From assembly GCF_014652835.1 (NCBI RefSeq), contig NZ_BMZO01000010.1, positions 124,001 to 188,000 of the forward strand: a DNA stretch of 64,000 bases, written 5' to 3'. This DNA comes from Limoniibacter endophyticus. Its GTDB lineage: Bacteria; Pseudomonadota; Alphaproteobacteria; Rhizobiales; Rhizobiaceae. The translations under genes were made by a program, and so were the position numbers. A model generated the notes under the pieces. That model was not told the DNA's origin. It ran no database searches and saw nothing but the letters and a program-made list of their open reading frames with translations. This document shows positions 35,448 through 43,775 of the stretch, in pieces (position 1 is the first letter of the stretch; each line of letters begins with the position of its first letter).

Positions 35448-36271
35448 TTTTGGACATTCGCCACGTCACCAAGATTTTCCCCGGTCAGCGCAAGGGCATC
35501 TTCGGCCGCACGGAGGACTTCAAGGCGCTCGACAATGTCAACCTGTCGATCGCCAAGGGCAAGAGCTACGGTCTTGTTGGTGAATCCGGTTCTGGCAAGA
35601 CGACGCTGACGCGCTGTATCCTGCGTCTGGAGGACCTGACCAGCGGTCATATTCAGTATGACGGGCAGGATATTCATAAGCTTTCGGCAACGGACATGCG
35701 CCATCTGCGCTCGAAGCTGCAGATCGTCTTCCAGGATCCCTATGCGTCACTTGATCCGCGCATGACAATCCATGACATCGTCGCCGAGCCGCTCGTCATC
35801 CACAAGGACATCGTGCCTATGACGCCGCGACAGCGCACCGAGCGCGTGCTTGAACTACTGCTGCAGGTCGGCCTTCACCAACAACATCTGTTCCGCTATC
35901 CGCACGAATTTTCCGGAGGCCAGCGCCAACGCATCGGCATTGCACGCGCGCTTGCGGTAAATCCCGAGTTCCTAATTCTCGATGAGCCGACGTCGGCACT
36001 CGACGTATCGGTGCAGGCGGATGTGCTCAATCTCCTGCATCGTCTGCAACAGGAACTTGGTTTGACCTATTTCTTCATCAGCCACGATCTCGGCGTCATT
36101 CGCTATATTTGTGACGATGTTGCGGTCATCTACCGTGGTAAACTCGTCGAGGCAGAGCAGGTCGATCAGATTTTCGACAACCCTTCTAGCGACTATACGC
36201 GCATGCTTCTTGATGCCATGCCCAATCCAGATCCGGAATCGTCACCGTTCCGACGCGCCTCATCCCTCTGA
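35444..36271 (+). CDS. Dpp/Opp-type ABC transporter, ATP-binding protein (DppF-like)
   Basis: 275 residues from the ATG at 35444, overlapping the DppD-like stop by 4 nt. Walker A GESGSGKTTLTR, signature FSGGQRQRIGIARAL, Walker B FLILDEPTSALDVS, His in ISHDLGVIRYI. It ends with SDYTRMLLDAMPNPDPE. Last gene of the transporter operon; the next 300 bp hold only mobile-element remains. Confidence 0.92.
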   Translation: MILDIRHVTKIFPGQRKGIFGRTEDFKALDNVNLSIAKGKSYGLVGESGSGKTTLTRCILRLEDLTSGHIQYDGQDIHKLSATDMRHLRSKLQIVFQDPYASLDPRMTIHDIVAEPLVIHKDIVPMTPRQRTERVLELLLQVGLHQQHLFRYPHEFSGGQRQRIGIARALAVNPEFLILDEPTSALDVSVQADVLNLLHRLQQELGLTYFFISHDLGVIRYICDDVAVIYRGKLVEAEQVDQIFDNPSSDYTRMLLDAMPNPDPESSPFRRASSL

Positions 36272-36382
36272 AAGCTGCCTGTGACGTGCATTGATACGCC
36301 CGTCATAGGCTTTGTGACGCTCCCCTCACTTGCACAGTGACTCAGTGAGCCAATCCCGCGCCTGATTCATTGGCCGCTATTG

Positions 36383-36457
36383 TCATTCGGCCGGCGGCCA
36401 CCTTCGATAAATCTCGATCCGCTGCAGATCGCGCTCACTCATCGCAATCAATCCCAT
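36383..36457 (-). pseudogene. Fragment of a transposase N-terminus (ISNCY/IS1202-like)
   Basis: On the minus strand an ATG at 36457 opens MGLIAMSERDLQRIEIYRR, then WPPAE and a stop. The first 15 residues match the conserved start of ISNCY-family transposases (LIAMSERDLQRIEVL); the rest of the helix-turn-helix is gone. The truncation and the neighbouring resolvase fragment indicate decayed mobile DNA. No terminal inverted repeats could be made out. The rest of 36272-36590 shows no gene. Confidence 0.5.
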
Positions 36458-36592
36458 CTGCAATCTCCCAGGCATGGTTCAGACCGGGAAGTGTGACATT
36501 CCAATCTTGCAGAAACAAGAAATTGTGACTTTGCGGCTACACAAATAGGAACTCATAATGTGCATTATGGAACAATCAACGTCGTTTGAAGA

Positions 36593-36837
36593 ATGCCGGA
36601 GGTCAATGAACCGGAAGCGGCTCGTGCCCTTGGTCGCAATGGCGGGCGCCCTTTAAAATGACGCCGGCAAAACTGCGCCCCGCCCGCGCTGCCATGGGCC
36701 AGCCGGAGACGAAGGTCGCCGGTCTTTGCGCTGAGCTCGGCGTCACCAGGCAGACGCTGTATCGATTTATCGGCCCTAATGGCGAATTGCGAGCCGATGG
36801 GGAGAAATTGCTCGCCCGGCACAAGCGCGGAATCTGA
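36593..36837 (+). pseudogene. C-terminal remnant of a Tn3-type serine resolvase/invertase, frameshifted
   Basis: The frame at 36593-36656 reads EPEAARALGRNGGRPLK and then stops; one base off, from 36658, it continues MTPAKLRPARAAMGQPETK, LCAELGVTRQTLYRF and GELRADGEKLL to a stop at 36837. Together this is the helix-turn-helix end of a Tn3 resolvase, split by an apparent one-base deletion in the AAAA run at 36655-36658. The catalytic N-terminal domain is missing, so it is inactive. Confidence 0.75.
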
Positions 36838-36976
36838 GTCATGTGGGGCAGAGAGCTTCGCGCCTCCTCCGGCCGCTCTCGAGCCCCAGATTACTGGAGC
36901 GTAGAATCCGCGTTTCCCGTGTCGCTGGAGGAAAGGCCCAAGCAGATAGAGCTCGGGGCCGGGATTTGATCTGCCG

Positions 36977-37723
36977 TCAGACTTGTGCGGCTCCGCCGTC
37001 AACGAAGACCTCGCTACCGGTCATGAAGCTGCTTTCATCCGAGGCAAGAAAGAGCGCCACAGCCGCCGTCTCCTCGGGGCGTCCGACACGCCCGAGCGGC
37101 GCCTGAGCGGCGAAGCCCGCCACCAACGCATCCTCTTCTCCCGGCGCCGCCAAGCCCTTGAGGCCGGGGGTCTCGGTGGCGCCGGGAGAGAGCACGTTCA
37201 CGCGGATGCCGGTCCCCTTCAGGTCCAGTGCCCAGCTTCGTGCAAAATTGCGGATTGCGGCCTTGGTCGCGCTGTAGACGCTGAACGCAGGCGTTCCCAT
37301 CGAGCCCGTTGTCGACCCGGTAAGGATGATGGATCCGCCGGCCCGCATAAGCGGCAGCGCCTTTTGCACGGTGAACAGCGTTCCCTTGACGTTGACGTTG
37401 AACGTCAAATCGAACGACGTCTCGTCGATAGCGCCAAGCGGAGCCAGTTTTCCGAGCCCGGCATTCGCGAAGAGAATGTCTATTCGTCCGCTCTTCGCGC
37501 GTACCGTCGCGAACAGCCGATCAAGGTCGTCCATACGCGAAACGTCGCCTTGCACCGCCGTCACGCCTGAGCCCATCACTTCTACCGCCCTGTCCAGCTC
37601 CTCCTGGCGACGGCCGGCGATGAAAACCTCGGCGCCTTCCGCCACAAACCGCTTGGCGGTCGCGAGACCAATGCCGCTGTTACCGCCGGTTATGACGGCG
37701 ATTTTACCTTCAAGTCTGCCCAT
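36977..37723 (-). CDS. Short-chain dehydrogenase/reductase (SDR)
   Basis: 248 residues with AGGAG before the start. Cofactor motif TGGNSGIGLATAKR, NAG in LFANAGLGKLAPLG, catalytic Ser near LTGSTTGSMG and YSATKAAIRNF (YxxxK) are all intact, and it ends with GSEVFVDGGAAQV. It is a classical NAD(P)-dependent oxidoreductase. It diverges from the HxlR gene, a pairing usual for SDRs induced by reactive electrophiles. Substrate unknown. Confidence 0.9.
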   Translation of the reverse strand: MGRLEGKIAVITGGNSGIGLATAKRFVAEGAEVFIAGRRQEELDRAVEVMGSGVTAVQGDVSRMDDLDRLFATVRAKSGRIDILFANAGLGKLAPLGAIDETSFDLTFNVNVKGTLFTVQKALPLMRAGGSIILTGSTTGSMGTPAFSVYSATKAAIRNFARSWALDLKGTGIRVNVLSPGATETPGLKGLAAPGEEDALVAGFAAQAPLGRVGRPEETAAVALFLASDESSFMTGSEVFVDGGAAQV

Positions 37724-37782
37724 TTCGATCTCCTAGAGAATGATGATTGTTTCGAAATAGAGGCTTGCTTTTCTTTCTTCCA

Positions 37783-37818
37783 GTATGCACCTTTTGGTAA
37801 GTATCAATTGGAGCATAC
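37783..37818. promoter_or_regulatory. Inverted repeat in the SDR/HxlR divergent spacer
   Basis: GTATGC (37783-37788) and GCATAC (37813-37818) form an inverted repeat just upstream of the HxlR start, with GTAAGTATC in between. It is a reasonable operator for the HxlR protein acting on both genes. Confidence 0.4.
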
Positions 37819-37821
37819 GAA

Positions 37822-38187
37822 ATGACCACATCTGGCTTTATCTGCGGGCTGGACGCTGCGTTGGCTGTCATCGGCGGCAAATGGAAACCTTTGATCCTGT
37901 TCCATCTTTCCCACGAAGCCCGACGCTATGGTGACCTGAGGCGCGCCATCGGCAACGTCAGTGACAAAATGCTTATCCAGCAACTCAAGGAACTGGAGGC
38001 TGATGGGATCGTCGATCGGTTAGACTTCAAGGAAATTCCGCCGAAAGTCGAATATTCCCTCACTGCGTTCGGTCAGACCCTCGCCGAAGCTTTGAAGCCG
38101 CTCTGCGCCTGGGGTACAGAACATATGATCGAAGTCGAAAAACTCATGTCACGCCGCGGCGCGTCCGAGGTGGAGAAAGTCGCCTAA
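37822..38187 (+). CDS. HxlR-family transcriptional regulator
   Basis: 121 residues, one HxlR winged-helix domain: GLDAALAVIGGKWKPLILFH, MLIQQLKELEADGIVDR and PKVEYSLTAFGQTL. A Cys near residue 9 (GFICGLDAAL) and one in LCAWGTE could sense electrophiles or redox, as in YodB/HypR relatives (inference). It likely represses or activates the divergent SDR gene. A perfect hairpin TAGCTTG-CCGA-CAAGCTA (38197-38214) follows the stop but lacks a T run. Confidence 0.9.
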   Translation: MTTSGFICGLDAALAVIGGKWKPLILFHLSHEARRYGDLRRAIGNVSDKMLIQQLKELEADGIVDRLDFKEIPPKVEYSLTAFGQTLAEALKPLCAWGTEHMIEVEKLMSRRGASEVEKVA

Positions 38188-38534
38188 CCTTCCGAATAGC
38201 TTGCCGACAAGCTATGGCGCGCCCCAGGTGGCTGTAGCGCAGACATAGTGCCCATCTTCATCGTTCCCGGCCCGCCGGGTGAGATTCGAACCCTGGTTGG
38301 CTAGGACGCATACATAGTCTGCTTTCTTGGCCTCGCTCACCAGCAGCGTCAGTCTCCTTTCGGCCCGGATACGTGGCGACGACCGGTTTGCCCGCTATGC
38401 CGCCCTTCGACACCCTAGTTATAAACACCCGATTGCGAGCTTGCCGGTGCGCGCCAATCGACCGCGAGTTCACCCTTTGATCTTCCTGTCATATATCTGT
38501 GCCCCTTTATGTTCGGGGGCCACCTGGCCCTCGG
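38188..38534. other. About 350 bp without a supported gene
   Basis: After the hairpin at 38197-38214 no convincing coding region was found on either strand. A minus-strand stretch at about 38215-38340 reads SEAKKADYVCVLANQGSN and later GHYVCATATWGAP without a good start, and a GTTCGAATC motif (minus strand, near 38285) resembles a tRNA T-loop but has no matching stems. Given the mobile-element remains 1.5 kb away, this may be decayed DNA. Confidence 0.4.
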
Positions 38535-39935
38535 TTAGACCAGTTCATAGGGCAGCACACCTCGCTGAGCATGATTTACCTCGATACGGCGTTTGACAGG
38601 CGGCGTGGCGCGGGCATGACAGCCCTGGCGCTCGCAGACCCTGCACGAGACGCCGATCGGCTCGTAATGAGCACCACCCTTTATGTCGAGCCCATCTGCG
38701 TACACGAAGGCGTCAGCAACCGAGATGTCGCAGCCGAAGGCAAGAACATAGACCGTTTCCGCTGATCGATATCCGCCGTTTCGCTTGGTAACCTGCACCG
38801 CCATCGAAAGGTAGCGTGACCCGTCCGGCATTTGAGCAAGTTGCCTGATGATGCGCCCTTGCGTTTCGAAGGCAGTATGCGCGTTCCAGAGGGGGCATGC
38901 TGCACCATATCGGGCAAATTGCAGCCTGGTAGCGCTATGGCGTTTGGTGATATTTCCCGCTCTATCGATACGCGCGAAGAAGACGGGTACACCCTTGTTT
39001 CCCGGTCGCTGCAGCGTCGACAGCCTGTGACAGGTCTGCTCTAGAGACGTCCCGAACCGCAGCGCGATCAGTTCGACATCATGGCGCAACTCGCTCGCGG
39101 ATCGCGCAAATTTTTCATAGGGCATGAGGAGTGCGCCTGCAAAATAGTTCTGCAACCCGACACGACAGATCTCAACGGCTTCCTGGGTTCGGAAGCTGGC
39201 GCGCGAGAGAATGGCATCGATTGCCGGCGAGGCTTCAAGTTGCGCCAACTGTATCGCAAGCTGAAACTGCTGCGTAACCAATGGGGAATTACCGCTGAGA
39301 TACAGTGTTCTGTTTGAGCGATCGAACCGGCGCAGTTCCCCATCCTGAGTCAGTTGCCGGACGCTGACGCCGTGCTTGCCTTCTAGTCTTGCCTTCAGAG
39401 CCACGAAACTATCGTACGGGATGCCCGTTTCAACGGCAATTGTCTCGGCCACAATGTCCAGTTCGTGAATATAATTATCGGTGAAATGAAAGAAATCACG
39501 CACTTCTTCATACGGTGTGGGGTCGGACGCTCCTTTGGCAAGTTCACGGTCTATGCTTGCTAATTGCTCACTCGTGCGTCGGTACGCCTGATGCGCGGCG
39601 ATAAGCGCATGGGCCAAGCCCGGTGCATTCTGGACAATCATCTTGAGTTCCTGGATTCCGGGCGCGTAGCCCTGGAACAGCGGATCCGACAATGCTTCCG
39701 AAAACGCCGACAGCAGACGATCTGTTTCACCGGCTCCCAGTTCCGCCACGTTCAATCCGCATTTGTCAACCAAGGCTAGCAAGACCGTTGCCGAGACCGG
39801 ACGCTGGTTGCTCTCGATCTGGTTGAGATAGCTGGTCGAGATGCCAATCCGCTCGGCAAATTGGGCCTGCGTCGCACCGTTTTCCTGCCTGAGTTCCCTG
39901 ACGCGCTTTCCGATGAAAAGTTTTCCGGTCGACAT
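38535..39935 (-). CDS. pccR: PccR/ScfR-like regulator of short-chain acyl-CoA metabolism (XRE + ImmA/IrrE + DUF2083)
   Basis: 466 residues from the ATG at 39935; an ATG 30 nt upstream is also possible and neither has a strong ribosome-binding site. The N-terminal XRE helix-turn-helix (RVRELRQENGATQAQFAERI, GISTSYLNQIE) is followed by a central helical/IrrE-like domain and a C-terminal domain ending in a Cys-rich SCRVCERQGCHARATPP. This is the architecture of PccR of Rhodobacter and RamB/ScfR proteins, which sense short-chain acyl-CoA. It diverges from pccB, fitting control of propionyl-CoA carboxylase. Confidence 0.87.
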   Translation of the reverse strand: MSTGKLFIGKRVRELRQENGATQAQFAERIGISTSYLNQIESNQRPVSATVLLALVDKCGLNVAELGAGETDRLLSAFSEALSDPLFQGYAPGIQELKMIVQNAPGLAHALIAAHQAYRRTSEQLASIDRELAKGASDPTPYEEVRDFFHFTDNYIHELDIVAETIAVETGIPYDSFVALKARLEGKHGVSVRQLTQDGELRRFDRSNRTLYLSGNSPLVTQQFQLAIQLAQLEASPAIDAILSRASFRTQEAVEICRVGLQNYFAGALLMPYEKFARSASELRHDVELIALRFGTSLEQTCHRLSTLQRPGNKGVPVFFARIDRAGNITKRHSATRLQFARYGAACPLWNAHTAFETQGRIIRQLAQMPDGSRYLSMAVQVTKRNGGYRSAETVYVLAFGCDISVADAFVYADGLDIKGGAHYEPIGVSCRVCERQGCHARATPPVKRRIEVNHAQRGVLPYELV

Positions 39936-40052
39936 TTTCACATTTTCACAATTTACTATTCTCAAATTTTGTATTTCTACTTCTCCACACGATCAAGCCT
40001 TTTTGCCTGCGATATTTCTTTATAACGCTGAACAAGCAACAGGTGAGGAACA
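39936..40052. promoter_or_regulatory. pccR/pccB divergent control region
   Basis: 117-bp AT-rich spacer. It holds two tandem ATTTTCAC copies next to the regulator start (39937-39952) and the imperfect inverted pair ACAATTT / AAATTTTGT (about 39948-39975). PccR-type proteins bind T-rich TTTGCAAA-like sites; these are candidates. GAGGAA precedes pccB. Confidence 0.4.
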
Positions 40053-41585
40053 ATGCAAAACGTACTTGAGCAGCTCGAGCAAAGGCGGACCGAGGCGAGA
40101 GCTGGCGGGGGTGAACGCCGGGTGGCGGCGCAACATGCCAAGGGCAAGCTGACCGCGCGGGAACGTATTGATGTTCTGCTTGATGAAGACTCCTTCGAGG
40201 AGTTCGACATGTATGTGACGCATCGTTGCACCGATTTCGACATGCAGGAGCAGAAGGTTCCGGGCGATGGTGTGGTGACGGGCTGGGGCACGATCAATGG
40301 TCGTCAGGTCTATATCTTCAGCCAGGATTTCACGGTTCTCGGCGGCTCCCTCTCTGAAACGCACGCGCAGAAGATCTGCAAGATCATGGATATGGCGGTG
40401 CGGAACGGCGCCCCAGTGATTGGCCTCAACGATTCCGGTGGCGCCCGAATTCAGGAAGGCGTTTCCTCTCTCGCAGGCTATGCGGAGGTATTCCGACGCA
40501 ATGCGGAAGCTTCCGGCGTCATACCCCAGATCTCCGTCATCATGGGGCCTTGCGCCGGGGGTGCGGTGTACTCACCCGCGATGACCGATTTCATCTTCAT
40601 GGTACGCGATACGTCCTACATGTTCGTCACCGGACCGGATGTCGTGAAAACCGTCACCAACGAAATCGTGACAGCGGAGGAACTTGGAGGTGCAGCGACG
40701 CACACTCAGAAATCCTCCGTCGCGGATGCCGCCTTCGAAAACGATGTCGAAGCGCTTGAGGCCGTTCGGCTTCTGGTTGATTTCCTGCCTCTTAACAACC
40801 GCCAGCCAGCGCCCACCCGGCCCTTCCACGACGATCCCTCACGGATCGAGATGAAGCTCGACACGCTTGTTCCCGCTTCTTCGACGAAGCCTTATGACAT
40901 GAAGGAACTTATTCTGACTATTGCAGATGAGGGCGAATTCTTCGAAATACAGGCGGCGTTTGCCAAGAATATCATCACAGGGCTGATCCGCATTGAAGGG
41001 CAGACGGTCGGGGTCGTTGCCAACCAACCCATGGTGCTTGCTGGCTGCCTCGACATCGATTCCTCGAGAAAAGCGGCGCGCTTCGTGCGTTTTTGCGACG
41101 CATTCAGCATTCCGATCCTGACACTGGTGGACGTACCGGGCTTTTTACCCGGCACGTCGCAGGAGTATGGCGGCGTTATCAAGCATGGCGCCAAGCTGCT
41201 CTTCGCTTATAGTCAGGCGACCGTGCCCATGGTCACGCTGATCACCCGCAAAGCCTATGGCGGGGCTTATGACGTGATGGCCTCGAAGCACATTGGCGCG
41301 GATATCAACTATGCCTGGCCAACCGCCGAGATTGCCGTCATGGGAGCAAAAGGGGCGACCGAAATCCTGTATCGCTCCGAACTGGGCGACCCTGAGAGAA
41401 TCGCCGCACGTACGGCAGAATACGAGAACCGCTTCGCAAATCCTTTCGTCGCAGCCGAACGGGGGTTCATTGACGAAGTGATCATGCCGCATTCGTCAAG
41501 GCGTCGCATCGCCCGGGCCTTCGCTTCCTTGCGCAACAAAAGGGTCGAGACGCCATGGAAAAAGCACGACACGATACCGCTGTGA
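40053..41585 (+). CDS. pccB: Propionyl-CoA carboxylase beta subunit (carboxyltransferase)
   Basis: 510 residues, normal length. The N-terminus has [35 protein letters not shown] and [19 protein letters not shown] are the CoA/oxyanion segments of the first crotonase-like half, and [21 protein letters not shown] those of the second. It transfers CO2 from carboxybiotin to propionyl-CoA to give methylmalonyl-CoA. GAGGAA precedes the start. It is divergent from pccR and first in the pccB-pccA-mcm set; pccA starts 144 bp downstream. Confidence 0.95.
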   Translation: MQNVLEQLEQRRTEARAGGGERRVAAQHAKGKLTARERIDVLLDEDSFEEFDMYVTHRCTDFDMQEQKVPGDGVVTGWGTINGRQVYIFSQDFTVLGGSLSETHAQKICKIMDMAVRNGAPVIGLNDSGGARIQEGVSSLAGYAEVFRRNAEASGVIPQISVIMGPCAGGAVYSPAMTDFIFMVRDTSYMFVTGPDVVKTVTNEIVTAEELGGAATHTQKSSVADAAFENDVEALEAVRLLVDFLPLNNRQPAPTRPFHDDPSRIEMKLDTLVPASSTKPYDMKELILTIADEGEFFEIQAAFAKNIITGLIRIEGQTVGVVANQPMVLAGCLDIDSSRKAARFVRFCDAFSIPILTLVDVPGFLPGTSQEYGGVIKHGAKLLFAYSQATVPMVTLITRKAYGGAYDVMASKHIGADINYAWPTAEIAVMGAKGATEILYRSELGDPERIAARTAEYENRFANPFVAAERGFIDEVIMPHSSRRRIARAFASLRNKRVETPWKKHDTIPL

Positions 41586-41729
41586 GCCAAAGACGCGCGG
41601 CTGCCCGGAATGGCATTGACTTGATCACAATCCGACGAGAACCTTTCGACATGCTCGAGGATTGAGACTGGAAAGACATGGAGCCATTCCATTCCAAGTG
41701 TAAATTCATTCGTAGTGCAAGAGACCTGA

Positions 41730-43736
41730 ATGCCACCGTTCAAGAAAATCCTGATCGCCAATCGCGGCGAAATTGCCTGCCGGATTATCAAGACCGCGCG
41801 CCGCATGGGGATCCAGACAGTTGCTGTTTACTCCGAGGCCGATAAGAATGCTCTACATGTCAAGATGGCGGATGAAGCTTTCCTGATCGGTCCAGCGCCG
41901 TCGAGCGAATCCTATATCGTCATCGAAAAGGTGATGGAGGCCGTCGCGGCGTCCGGAGCGGATGCGGTTCACCCCGGCTATGGCTTTCTTTCCGAAAATC
42001 CGGCTTTCGCGGCCGCTCTGGAAGCTGCGGGGGTGATTTTTATCGGCCCGCCGGTGAAGGCGATCGAAGCCATGGGCGACAAGATCACCTCGAAGAAGAT
42101 TGCCGCGGAAGCCGGCGTTTCCACGGTTCCCGGTCATTTAGGTCTGATAGAGGACGCTGAGGAAGCGGTCCGGATCGCCGGGCAAATCGGCTACCCCGTC
42201 ATGATCAAGGCTTCGGCGGGCGGCGGCGGCAAAGGCATGCGTATTGCCTGGAACGAGACCGAGGCGAACGAAGGCTTCACGTCGTCGCGAAACGAGGCTC
42301 GTGCTTCTTTCGGCGACGAGCGTATTTTCATCGAGAAATTCGTTACCGAGCCGCGCCATATCGAAATCCAGGTTCTAGGCGATCGTCATGGCAATGTCGT
42401 GTATCTGGGGGAGCGTGAGTGCTCGATACAGCGGCGCAACCAGAAAGTCATCGAGGAAGCCCCCTCGCCTTTCCTGGATGCGGCCACGCGTGAAGCAATG
42501 GGTACTCAAGCCGTCGCACTAGCGCGAACGGTCGGATACTATTCGGCAGGAACCGTCGAATTTATCGTCGACCGCGACAGGAATTTCTATTTCCTCGAAA
42601 TGAATACCCGTCTGCAGGTCGAGCATCCTGTGACGGAACTCATCACCGGAATTGATCTCGTCGAACAGATGATCAGAATCGCCGCAGGCGAGCAACTTTC
42701 ATTGGAGCAGAAGGATGTCGCGCTGAACGGATGGGCGATCGAAAGCCGTATCTATGCGGAAGACCCTTACAGAAGCTTCCTGCCCTCGATCGGTCGCCTG
42801 AGCCGCTACCGCCCGCCCCGTGAGGGAACATCGGAAGACGGGACCATCGTAAGAAACGATACCGGAACGTTCGAGGGCGGCGAAATCTCGATGCATTACG
42901 ATCCTATGATCGCCAAGCTGTGCAGCTGGGCACCGACACGCGACAAGGCCATTTCAGTCATGGCGGACGCATTGGACAGTTTCGAACTGGAAGGGATCGG
43001 ACACAACCTGCCCTTCCTGTCGACGGTCATGGGGCAATCGCGTTTCCAGGACGGGCGCCTCACCACCGCTTATATTGCCGAGGAGTTCCCGGAAGGCTTC
43101 GGCGGGGTCACAGCCACGCAAAGCCAGACGCAGATCCTTTCAGTGGTCGCGGCGGTGGTGAATTACAGGCTCCAGGATCGCGCGGCAAATATCTCCGGAA
43201 CGATCGGAAACCGTCGGCGTGAGCTGCCAAAACAATGGGTCGTACGGCTGGCCGGGACAGAAACGGAAGTCTCCATGCTTGGCGAGGAACCCCAGATCGT
43301 TTCATGCGCGGATGGCCCGGCGGTGGAGGTTCAAAGCAACTGGATCCCCGGAAAGACACTTGCCTGGTTCAAGGTCGGCCAGGAACAGCTTACTGTGAAA
43401 GTGGACGTTGTCGGAACAGCAATTCGCCTTCGCTGGCGCGGAATCGATACCGTCTGTCATGTCAGAACACCACATGTCGCAGCGCTTGCGCGCCTGATGC
43501 CGGAGAAGACGCCACCGGATCTGTCCAGGATGCTATTGTGTCCCATGCCAGGCATCGTAACATCTATCGTCGTGAAGGAAGGAGACGCCGTCGAACTCGG
43601 CCAGTCTCTGGCCACGGTCGAAGCCATGAAGATGGAAAACGTCCTGAAGGCGGAAAGAAAAGGTGTCGTGAAGCGCATCGTGGCCAGCCCTGGTGTCAGC
43701 ATGGCGGTCGATGATGTGATCATGGAATTCGAGTAA
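41730..43736 (+). CDS. pccA: Propionyl-CoA carboxylase alpha subunit (biotin carboxylase + biotin carrier)
   Basis: 668 residues. ATP-grasp biotin carboxylase (KKILIANRGEIACRI, SAGGGGKGMRI, EMNTRLQVEHPVTE), then a BT domain and a C-terminal biotinyl domain with the biotinylated Lys634 in VEAMKMENV. It carboxylates its own biotin using ATP and bicarbonate and hands CO2 to PccB. The 144-bp gap to pccB shows no gene. Confidence 0.95.
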   Translation: MPPFKKILIANRGEIACRIIKTARRMGIQTVAVYSEADKNALHVKMADEAFLIGPAPSSESYIVIEKVMEAVAASGADAVHPGYGFLSENPAFAAALEAAGVIFIGPPVKAIEAMGDKITSKKIAAEAGVSTVPGHLGLIEDAEEAVRIAGQIGYPVMIKASAGGGGKGMRIAWNETEANEGFTSSRNEARASFGDERIFIEKFVTEPRHIEIQVLGDRHGNVVYLGERECSIQRRNQKVIEEAPSPFLDAATREAMGTQAVALARTVGYYSAGTVEFIVDRDRNFYFLEMNTRLQVEHPVTELITGIDLVEQMIRIAAGEQLSLEQKDVALNGWAIESRIYAEDPYRSFLPSIGRLSRYRPPREGTSEDGTIVRNDTGTFEGGEISMHYDPMIAKLCSWAPTRDKAISVMADALDSFELEGIGHNLPFLSTVMGQSRFQDGRLTTAYIAEEFPEGFGGVTATQSQTQILSVVAAVVNYRLQDRAANISGTIGNRRRELPKQWVVRLAGTETEVSMLGEEPQIVSCADGPAVEVQSNWIPGKTLAWFKVGQEQLTVKVDVVGTAIRLRWRGIDTVCHVRTPHVAALARLMPEKTPPDLSRMLLCPMPGIVTSIVVKEGDAVELGQSLATVEAMKMENVLKAERKGVVKRIVASPGVSMAVDDVIMEFE

Positions 43737-43775
43737 GGCCTGACTAGCTGGCATTTGCGGGGGAGCGAGAGCTGT

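Noticed and set aside
38254-38345. tRNA-like GTTCGAATC motif on the minus strand
   Set aside because: The T-stem does not pair and no acceptor, D or anticodon stem could be built around it.
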